Source: Pycnopodia helianthoides (lineage: Eukaryota > Echinodermata > Asteroidea > Forcipulatida > Asteriidae). Taken from it: DNA of 64,000 nucleotides. Position 1 is the stretch's first letter. Each line of letters begins with the position of its first letter. Location: contig CM063243.1 of the NCBI GenBank assembly GCA_032158295.1, forward strand, positions 4,348,948 through 4,412,947. The letters run 5' to 3'. Below, piece after piece: positions 58,321 to 64,000 of the stretch. The position numbers were made by a program, and so were the translations under genes. The notes below the pieces were generated by a model, which saw nothing but the letters and a program-made list of their open reading frames with translations, was not told the DNA's origin and searched no databases.

Positions 58321-58637
58321 TAACCCATATCTGCCTAACTACAGGATTTCCTGTAGAGCACACAAACGCTGTCAGCACCTAACTACGGGGAAACCCGTAA
58401 ATGAACAAGAAGTTAGTGTCTTTCTTTATGCTCTCATTGCTAGTGATACATGTATGAGATGGAAACATGGCAAAATGTATCACATTAGAGAGAATGAGGT
58501 GCTCTTTCCAACAGTCAGTTTGTTGTGATATGTTTATTTGCAAGGCAGTAAATAGTAAACGTTTATTGTAATGCAGAAATAAGTGCCACATGGGCTTAGG
58601 CAGGAACAGTGTTTGCACTGTGACCAGATATGGGTTA
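58321..58637. repeat. Inverted 13-bp ends (TAACCCATATCTG)
   Basis: A perfect 13-bp pair, 317 bp apart, starting and ending with TA. It could be a TA-inserting MITE or chance. A 186-codon minus-strand frame (58939-58379) runs across one end and is not gene-like. Confidence 0.35.
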
Positions 58638-59249
58638 AAACTCCTTACTGTAAACTGTAAATGATAAGCAGACTGTGCGTTACGTATGTAAATTGTGTTA
58701 TGATTGATACATGTGTACATCTGTGCGGAAAGTAACGTGCGGAAAGTAACGATGCGTAAACATGGTGAAGCAGTTGATGTATGTATGTAATTCTGCATAA
58801 TATTATACACGGTTGCTTGCCTTGAGCTAATTTGATCATGAGTATCTACATGTACAACAACAACAACATCACTTCCTGGCTTGAGCCTTGAGCACCAACC
58901 GTGAATGTCAGGTGGGGACCACAGGAAGTGCATGTACAATCCTTCATGAACGTTCTAACACGTCCATGGACACAGGATGTTTTATTGGGGGGGGGGGGGT
59001 GTATAAAATGCTAGTGTATAGTTTTTAACTTGTCCAGTGTAAAATTTTATGCATTATTGTACTTTAGAATATGCCATATTTGTACTGTTTAGTGTAGTGG
59101 TACATTTGCGTGTATGTTCGGGTGTGATGTAAAGCGCATGGAACTGTTACTATAAAATGCGTTATACATGTTCGTAAGAGCTAATTATTATCATCATTAT
59201 TTATCAAGTAATGAACAAGGAAAACTGACTGCAAGTTTCAAAACTAATT

Positions 59250-59385
59250 TGGGGTTGAACAAAGAACAATCTACTAGGGGGACTTGGACCTGCGACCTCT
59301 GGATTAACAGGCCAGCTCTCTTCCAACTGAGCTACATGTATCTAGCCCTAATGTTGGCGGTCTCCCTATTTTGTTGATATCTTTG
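59250..59385 (-). repeat. SINE family 3 (tRNA-Asn-like head), copy 2
   Basis: On the minus strand: 'agggctagata', a 4-bp insert, 'tagctcagttggaagagagc', anticodon arm CTGGC-CTGTTAA-TCCAG (GTT), 'gcaggtccaagtcccc', then 'ttctttgttcaacccc'. Better preserved than the copy at 34950. Confidence 0.78.
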
Positions 59386-59804
59386 TTGAGGGGTCTCCCT
59401 ATTTTGTCAATATCTTTGTTCGGGAGTGCCAGTCAGAAGCCATTCAACCTTTAACTGCGGTATAGCCAGAGATCACACCCAAGGTTATGACACAACCTGG
59501 GCTTAGATTATTATAATTTGTAATAAATAAGGTTCTACATAGTCCGTTCACACTTAAATAGTACAAGGAAAAAATGCTGACTCCAACTTCCATTTTTCAG
59601 TCGTTATGACCAACAGTTTATTACATGTACAGTAGCTTATATTTACTCGTTTAACATGTTTAAGATTGATTTTGCTCAATACGTAATAAGTGAAAAAGTG
59701 GTGCAGCACTTTGCCCTTAAAAATAAAATTGATAGCAAATGAATTATAATCTTTAAGAATAAGAGATGGTGCAATAATCATGTAGTACGACTGATCTAAA
59801 TGAA

Positions 59805-60005
59805 TTTTCATAAATGTATACATTTTTGGTAATGAAACCAAGGGCGCCTCACAAGTGAACTTACTCATAGTAGCTCGCAAGCCTGAGGAAACCTGTAAAC
59901 AAGGGTGCTTGCTACACAGTATGTTATCTGTTAACCAGATACCCCGGGGTCAACCGGTACTCTTCCACGATAAGTATTCTGGGTTCTTTTACAAGCACTA
60001 CTCCT
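59805..60005 (-). repeat. SINE family 1, 3' half, minus strand
   Basis: On the minus strand: 'aaaagaacccagaatactta', 'ggggtatctgg', 'cacccttgtttacaggtttc', 'ctcaggcttgcgagct', 'ttggtttcattacc'. Confidence 0.65.
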
Positions 60006-60344
60006 AGTTTCATTCTATCGTTTCTACCTATCATTTCATTCTGTAATGTATCGTACGACTGTACATCTGTGTGAACAACTGTATACAATGTGCACTACTT
60101 TTATATGCATGTGCCTTATCTAGACTTCATACGTGTAGCACTATGCACTCTTGATATTTTCATTCATCAAACGTTTGGAGAAATATGGCAAGAATTGTCC
60201 CAGGGCAGTCTTCTATGAGAGCCAGGCACGAAGTTATGCGCCTGTAGGGGTTTTTCTTTTAATGGGTATACATGGTGAACATCAGCAAATAGTTTGTGGC
60301 AAAGGGAAAGACCATTGTATTGAACATCACTGGATACAGTAATG

Positions 60345-60900
60345 TGGCGTGTTGTGGCCAAGTTGGCTTAGAGCACCGGACTCAAACTTTGGTGTTTTTG
60401 ATCAGCAGAGTGTGGGTTCGAGTCCCGGTTGTGGCACTTGTGTCCTTGAGAAAGTATACGTTACCATAAATGCTTTGTCCTTTGAAATGGGACATTAACC
60501 CGTAGGTACCGTGTACCACTAGGATTGTTGGTGCACTTAAAAGAACACAGAACACTTATCATGGAAGAGTAGGGGGTTAACCCCGATATTTCTGGTTCAC
60601 ATAGCAAGCGCCCTTGTTAAGAGGTTTCCTTCGGCTTCAAGCTACAGTGATTAAGTTGACTTATGAGGTATAATAATAATAATAATAATTGACAGGTTTC
60701 CTCAATCTTGCGAGCTACAGTGATTTATTTCACTTATGAGGCATCCTTGGTTTCATTACCAGAAATATACATCAAATAATAATAATGATAAGAATAATTA
60801 TGGACAGGTTTCCTCGGGCTTGCGAGCTACATGTACAAGTACATTGATTTATTTCACTTATGAGGCATCCTCGGTTTCATTACCAGAAATATAATAATAG
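60345..60900 (+). repeat. SINE family 1 with duplicated 3' tail
   Basis: The head 'ggccaagttggcttagagcacc', 'ggactcaaactttggtg', B-box GTGTGGGTTCGAGTCCCGG and the family body run to about 60660 with an (ATA)n tail. Then the tail segment 'gacaggtttcctc', 'cttgcgagctac', 'ttcacttatgaggcatcct', 'ggtttcattaccagaaatata' is present twice more (about 60690-60775 and 60803-60893), each ending in (AAT)n. Confidence 0.8.
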
Positions 60901-61607
60901 TTGCCCTTTTACATGTGTTTATTTATTTATTTTAAAAGCAGTATATCCTGGGGAAACCGTTCTGTGGAACACTGTTTTTCCAAAGGTGCCCAGGAAGAAT
61001 ATTTGTTTTAAAGTTATGAATATAAAATAAACAAAATTACAATGAAAGTGTTATTTAATTAAGGATTTGAAATTAAATGAACTCTGAACAGAGTGAAAGG
61101 GAAAATTTGTTTAACAGGAAATAAGACAACACAGTGCCAGCCAGTAGTACCTGAAGGATTTAACCTCAAGATGTGTTGCAGTCACGTAGACAATAAAAAT
61201 GTAGACACACTGAATTTTGAAGGAGTGTTTTATGCATTCTTAGCTGACAAGGTTAAGGAGTGCGTAGAAGCTCGGTTGCACTCACACGCCTTAAAAGTGA
61301 TGGTCTGAAAATGGCTCTAGCTTCAGTCCAGACACTAGGACTCACCCTCAACACGAAATGGGGTACATTGTTTAAAAGTAAAAACTGCTACGGGCTCTTA
61401 AACACCACTTCTCAACTTGCCCTGTGGGCTGCTAGTACATGTAGTAACCATGGTAACTGTGCAACCCTACTTGTTTATAATGCCCAAATTTCTTCCTTTT
61501 CAGGTGTGAATATTAAAATTGTAAAAATGCGATAGTTTATTTTTGATCGAGAAAATAGAATTAGCAAATTAATGCAAAATGCTCACCAACCAAAAGGACC
61601 TATGGTA

Positions 61608-61742
61608 TTTATGCAAAAAGGAGTTGGTGGCCTGAGGTTGCGACCCCAGCAGAGTCTTTCTCGAAGGGTAAATGCAATATTAGCCTTCGAGGAAGACTCT
61701 GCTCTGGTCAAAACGCCAGACCACTAACTCTTTTTTTGCATT
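61608..61742. repeat. Long hairpin, ~60-bp arms
   Basis: 'atgcaaaaaggagttggtgg..' on the left pairs with '..ccactaactctttttttgcat' on the right. The inner part 'cagcagagtctttctcgaagg' pairs with 'ccttcgaggaagactctgctc'. The loop is about 15 nt. MITE-like foldback about 360 bp upstream of actinin exon 2. Confidence 0.8.
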
Positions 61743-62102
61743 ATTTTTGAGTGTGTGAATGTCACTTCATTCGATCAATGAAACTGGTTGCAAATCGCTA
61801 CCGTTAATACATGTACAAAGATACATTAATGACAATACGTCATGTTTAAAATCTGGGTTACTAAAACTACCTGGGGGCACAGTTTACTAGCCCGGTGGGA
61901 TACTTTACAAAAAGCCTAATAAGCGCAAGGCCTTAGAGACCTCAGTTTACACTTAATGGGAATGGGGTGAGTAGATGCATGGAGTGTGGACCCCGCGGTG
62001 CGTTAACGCACTCTACATGCCCCACTTTGCACTGTATTCTGTCCTGGTGAACTTCACAGACATACTGACATTAACTATCGTCTCTCTCTGTGGCATCCGC
62101 AG

Positions 62103-62337
62103 ACATTCACAGCGTGGTGCAACTCCCATCTTCGGAAGTCAGGAACGCAGATCGAGGAGATCTCCAAAGACTTCTGCAATGGGCTGAAGCTGATCAACCT
62201 CCTGGAGGTGATCTCCGGGGAGAGACTCCAGAAGCCCGAGAAGGGAAAGATGAGGGTGCACAAGATCTCCAACGTGCAGAAGGCCTTGGACTACATCCAG
62301 AGTAAAGGCGTCCGGCTGGTCAGCATTGGGGCAGAAG
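62103..62337 (+). CDS. ACTN: Alpha-actinin, coding exon 2 (calponin-homology domain 1)
   Basis: 235 nt, entered in phase 0 and leaving one base: [14 protein letters not shown]...[16 protein letters not shown]...[18 protein letters not shown]...VRLVSIGAE. This is the first two thirds of CH1, including the main actin-binding helix region, and is nearly identical to animal alpha-actinins. Acceptor 'gtggcatccgcag', donor GTGGGTTG. From memory, vertebrate genes encode this stretch in two exons of 115 and 120 bp, which sum to 235, so here they appear as one. Confidence 0.96.
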
Positions 62338-63776
<1,439 letters not shown>

Positions 63777-64000
63777 TGAAAAATGTGTACAAATGTATTT
63801 GGAAACAGACTTAGACATTGTATTTAGCATTTGGACGTCAAGAGAATTTGTTTGGTTTTTTTAAAGACTTTAAAAACCCTCTGGGGCATGACTGTGAGGA
63901 AGAACCCTTTACACAAAAATGAATATTCATGATTTTGGTCACCTTTGACATGGTGTCACGTCACCTCCAGCTAGATAGGCCTCCATTGCCATTGGTTGAA

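Larger units (their letters stand above)
42006..62102 (+). other. ACTN: Alpha-actinin intron 1 (20.1 kb)
   Basis: Bounded by GTAAAATT (42006) and a pyrimidine-rich acceptor ending 'gtggcatccgcag'. It contains at least ten recognisable SINE or MITE copies, listed separately. Outside those, 42010-43850, 49520-52850, 53020-53570, 53720-54840, 56890-58100 and 60905-61600 show no exon, RNA gene or strong repeat to my reading. Another CCGGAAG (ETS-like) lies about 140 bp into the intron (near 42146), which may be regulatory. The palindromic string TACATGTA is strikingly frequent from about 45 kb on. Confidence 0.85.

Noticed and set aside
58379..58939. 186-codon minus-strand open frame, among the longest in the window
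   Set aside because: It lies inside an intron, has no recognisable domain, and crosses an inverted-repeat border near 58637.

Overview
This is a piece of a large, AT-rich, repeat-dense animal genome with short exons, GT-AG introns and many decayed transposons. Nothing in it looks prokaryotic. The invertebrate-deuterostome style of alpha-actinin, a secreted C-type lectin gene, several tRNA-derived SINE families and abundant TTAA-flanked and foldback MITEs make a marine deuterostome invertebrate likely. An echinoderm, possibly a sea star, is my best guess, but that is inference from sequence style and not a species identification.

Two protein-coding loci are well supported. (1) A secreted, apparently single-exon C-type lectin (28291-28785, +) has a TATA box 60 bp upstream of its ATG. 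(2) The 5' part of an alpha-actinin gene (+) has CDS exons at 41910-42005, 62103-62337 and 63622-63708, joined in frame. It encodes the acidic N-terminus and the start of the actin-binding calponin-homology domain, and it continues beyond the window. Its first intron is about 20.1 kb and is crowded with SINEs and MITEs. A possible divergent minus-strand gene start (41319 and 40694-40603) is only a suggestion.

Layout. 1-3.5 kb: AT-rich, no gene. 3.6-4.55 kb: seven copies of a ~130-bp tandem repeat, followed by a broken LINE endonuclease (4985-5830, -). 6.65-7.5 kb: a ~140-bp tandem repeat. 8.7-9.6 kb: a repeat with inverted ends. 10-13.5 kb: dispersed repeats and a young 242-bp tandem duplication carrying two exon-like segments. 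15.6-17.2 kb: two non-autonomous DNA transposons with perfect 8-bp target-site duplications. 19-21.5 kb: foldback elements and the first TTAA MITE. 23.2-32.4 kb: lectin neighbourhood, with duplicated blocks on both sides of the gene and a 1755-bp hAT transposon that keeps a BED-finger-like ORF. 32.7-39.8 kb: more TTAA MITEs, some end to end, two SINEs, and a 654-bp near-perfect palindrome with a 9-bp target-site duplication. 40-41.9 kb: LINE reverse-transcriptase relic and the actinin promoter region. 42-63.7 kb: actinin introns.

I found no CRISPR array, operon, phage or rRNA gene, and no intact functional tRNA. The most interesting content is the set of recent-looking non-autonomous transposons with readable boundaries, and the rearranged duplication around the lectin.
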